Program-made: the position numbers and the translations under genes
From: CAXBES01 sp965367015
GTDB taxonomy: Bacteria > Bacteroidota > Bacteroidia > Flavobacteriales > Flavobacteriaceae
NCBI GenBank assembly: GCA_965367015.1
Contig: CBDUGY010000029.1
Span: 1-24,608, forward strand
Length of the DNA stretch: 24,608 nt
Direction: 5' to 3'
Part shown: one piece after another, positions 22,771 through 24,608 of the stretch
Position numbering within the stretch: position 1 is the stretch's first letter
Layout: each line of letters starts with the position of its first letter
Notes under the pieces: model-generated
The model's database searches: none
What the model saw: only the letters and a program-made list of their open reading frames with translations
Told to the model about the DNA's origin: nothing

Positions 22771-23676
22771 ATGAAATATCTAATTTTAATATTATCTGTT
22801 TTGCCCCTTGTTGGTCTTGAAGCCCAAGTCACTGCAAATCCGCCCGATCCCATAAATCAGTGTGATGTTTTTAACACCGGAGACGAAATGGAGGCTTTCG
22901 ATCTTACCCAAAGTGAAGCTCAAATCATAAATGGACAAGCCAATGTGGTAGTGACATTTCATGAAACTTCTGGTGATGCCTTAAGTGGAACAAATGCATT
23001 TTCTAATCCTGAAGCTTATATAAATATCTACAATCCGCAACAAGTTTTTGTGCGGTTGCAAAGTACTAACGGAATGGGGTGGGATGTAACCACTCTGGAA
23101 ATTTTCGTGGAAGCGACTACCGCACCTCAAGCCGAGCCTGACGATCTTTTTGTGGATGATGGTGATGGCAATGGAATCGCGGTTTTTGACCTTACCGTCA
23201 ACAATACGGTAATGATTGGAAGCTTGAATCCATCTGATATATTAGTCGAATATTTCACTTCAGAAGAAGATGCTCTTACTAATACGAATGTTATAAGCAA
23301 TCCGATGGCCTACACAAATGTTGAAAATCCACAAACTATCTACGTTCGTTTTACCGACGTAACAAACAATTGCTTTGCCATAACTTCATTTAGAATAGAA
23401 GCAGATGAATTATTAGGGATTTCTGAAAATATCATAACTGATTTGAAACTTATCCCTAATCCGGCTTCAGAAAGAGTAATTTTAAGTTCGCAGTTTTTAA
23501 CTTCGGAAAGTGTGGTAACTATTATTAATCTTCAGGGACGAGAGGTTTATTCTTCGGTTGTGATTCCACATGAAAATCGGATTGAACTTCAAGTATCTGA
23601 TTTAGAAACAGGTATTTATTACCTCAAATTGGCTTTGGATGGGACTATCGTTACTAGAAAATTTATCGTAAAATAG
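22771..23676 (+). CDS. Small T9SS cargo protein with two internal repeats
   Basis: With the ATG at 22771 the product is 301 residues and begins with a signal peptide ending GLEAQ (1-19). The upstream in-frame TTG at 22717 would add 18 non-hydrophobic residues before the signal, so I reject it. Two homologous segments follow (about 31-115 and 123-212), each with an FDLT motif, a NP-x-A-Y-x-N box and a VF/IYVR strand. Residues 217-301 are a type A sorting domain: LKLIPNPASERV, INLQGREVY, GIYYLKL, and the final RKFIVK. The protein should be exported by Sec and then passed through the type IX system to the cell surface or medium. No enzyme or adhesion domain is visible, so its job is unknown. It is usual for this repeat to occur in larger flavobacterial surface proteins. 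Confidence 0.85.
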   Translation: MKYLILILSVLPLVGLEAQVTANPPDPINQCDVFNTGDEMEAFDLTQSEAQIINGQANVVVTFHETSGDALSGTNAFSNPEAYINIYNPQQVFVRLQSTNGMGWDVTTLEIFVEATTAPQAEPDDLFVDDGDGNGIAVFDLTVNNTVMIGSLNPSDILVEYFTSEEDALTNTNVISNPMAYTNVENPQTIYVRFTDVTNNCFAITSFRIEADELLGISENIITDLKLIPNPASERVILSSQFLTSESVVTIINLQGREVYSSVVIPHENRIELQVSDLETGIYYLKLALDGTIVTRKFIVK

Positions 23677-23757
23677 TTTACCTTATCATAAAGGTTTCTA
23701 AAATTAGTCCGACAAATACGAAAGCGATCTTACATTTACACAAATTAATTCACAACC

Positions 23758-24561
23758 ATGAAAAAAGTAACATACCTTCTTGCAATATTATTGAGTTTTG
23801 CGGCCTGTAAAAACGATAAAAAAGAAACTCTGGAGAATGACGACATCACGAATATTTCCGAAGAAATTCAGAAAAAAGAGTATCCAAAAGATGTCGCAGC
23901 AGTATTTAATGCTCACGGTGGAATTGATACCTGGAATGCGATAAACAATCTTTGCTTTGAAATGGAAAGTAAGGGAGGAACTGAAACTCATGTTACCTCG
24001 TTAAAAAACCGGCTGAGTAAGATTGAACATAAAGATTGGGCTATAGGTTATGACGGTACCAATGTCTGGTTGCAGCAACATAAGGAAGACGTTTATAAGG
24101 GGAATGCCCGGTTTTATCATAATTTGATGTTTTATTTTTATGCAATGCCTTTAATCCTTTCCGATGACGGTATAATCTACGAAACCCTCCAACCAACTGA
24201 ATTGGACGGAAAAACATACAATGCAGTAAAAATTTCTTATGAGAGTGGAGTAGGGGATTCATCTGAAGACGAATATATTGTGTACTCAGATCCGGAAACT
24301 AATAAAATGGTGTGGTTAGGATATACGGTGACTTATAGAAGCGGTGAAAAAAGTGAGGATTGGCATTTTATCAAATACGATAAATGGCAGGATGTAAATG
24401 GCCTACTACTTCCTGAGAAATTGACCTGGTACAATGTAAAAGACGGAAAACCAACTGATGAAAGAAATGATATTCTGTTTAAAAAAGTTACAGCTACGGA
24501 AACTGTCTTAGAACCTTCAGTCTTTGCAAAACCTGTAGGCGCAGTGATTGTCGAAAAATAA
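23758..24561 (+). CDS. DUF6503-like lipoprotein
   Basis: The 267-residue protein starts with a lipoprotein signal (MKKVTYLLAILLSFAAC), with C17 as the probable lipidated residue and FAA before it. The residues after it (KNDKKE) are charged and polar; they resemble, but do not match exactly, the surface-export signals reported for Bacteroidota lipoproteins. The body has segments AHGGIDTW, WAIGYDGTNVWL, NLMFYFYAMP and KISYESGVG that I recognise from the DUF6503 family of unknown function. It is likely anchored in the outer membrane or facing the periplasm. No catalytic motif is evident. It is transcribed with or after the T9SS gene (81-nt gap) and ends 23 nt before a strong hairpin. The family name is from memory. 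Confidence 0.72.
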   Translation: MKKVTYLLAILLSFAACKNDKKETLENDDITNISEEIQKKEYPKDVAAVFNAHGGIDTWNAINNLCFEMESKGGTETHVTSLKNRLSKIEHKDWAIGYDGTNVWLQQHKEDVYKGNARFYHNLMFYFYAMPLILSDDGIIYETLQPTELDGKTYNAVKISYESGVGDSSEDEYIVYSDPETNKMVWLGYTVTYRSGEKSEDWHFIKYDKWQDVNGLLLPEKLTWYNVKDGKPTDERNDILFKKVTATETVLEPSVFAKPVGAVIVEK

Positions 24562-24584
24562 TAAGCAATCTTTATAAAAAAGGT

Positions 24585-24608
24585 GGGGCGGTCTTTTCAG
24601 ACCGCCCC
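24585..24608 (+). terminator. Strong hairpin terminator at the window end
   Basis: GGGGCGGTCT (24585-24594) pairs perfectly with AGACCGCCCC (24599-24608) over a TTTC loop, 10 bp with eight G-C pairs per arm's mixed stem, beginning 23 nt after the lipoprotein stop. The T tract that should follow lies outside the window. An A-rich stretch just upstream (24575-24581) would give a T tract in the other direction, so it may terminate both strands. Confidence 0.75.

Noticed and set aside
1..24608. Defence system, prophage, mobile element or CRISPR array
   Set aside because: Nearly every gene has a recognised housekeeping or envelope family, the strands and spacing are regular, and no transposase, integrase, long terminal repeats or spaced direct repeats were seen.

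Overview
This window looks like an ordinary, densely coded stretch of chromosome from a member of the Flavobacteriaceae (Bacteroidota); I cannot name the genus. The evidence is the AT-rich base composition, a secreted protein with a type IX secretion (T9SS) C-terminal sorting domain, lineage-typical families (DUF5606, DUF6503-like lipoprotein, OstA-like protein, tandem DUF368), and promoter elements of the Bacteroidota type (TTG, 17-23 nt spacer, TAnnTTTG) just upstream of several start codons. I see no tRNA, rRNA, CRISPR array, insertion sequence, phage gene or attachment site. No gap between genes exceeds 300 bases; the longest are about 160 nt (21719-21879) and 140 nt (13242-13383).

Layout. 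Bases 1-2583 are an envelope-sugar locus: the end of a probable family 2 glycosyltransferase (+), a SAM methyltransferase and a heptosyltransferase-like GT9 enzyme (-), and a divergent Kdo/WaaP-type lipopolysaccharide kinase (+). dapD (-) follows and is divergent from ruvX-def-DUF5606 (+), which ends at a good terminator (5221-5255); mazG (+) then has its own promoter. From about 6200 to 22690 every gene is on the minus strand. In order of transcription these are a TrmH-type RNA methyltransferase, an M48/Ste24 membrane protease, a bifunctional (p)ppGpp synthetase/hydrolase, a Fur-family regulator, purA, an OstA-like protein, a class III aminotransferase, a TPR protein, two DUF368 (PopT-like) membrane proteins, aroE, a DUF349 protein and a zinc-ribbon methyltransferase. 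The right end (+) has a small T9SS cargo protein and a DUF6503-like lipoprotein, closed by a strong hairpin at the last base.

How the genes may work together. Envelope building recurs: LPS core assembly (GT9, methyltransferase, Kdo kinase), LPS transport (OstA-like), undecaprenyl-phosphate recycling (two DUF368 proteins), and diaminopimelate supply for peptidoglycan (dapD). A second theme is stringent control and nucleotides: the (p)ppGpp enzyme, the Fur regulator and purA are adjacent, and PurA is a known (p)ppGpp target in other bacteria. I found no convincing new defence or mobile system. The most interesting signals are -7 elements so close to start codons that leaderless mRNAs are predicted, the abutting DUF368 pair coupled to aroE, and the uncharacterised DUF5606 and DUF349 proteins.
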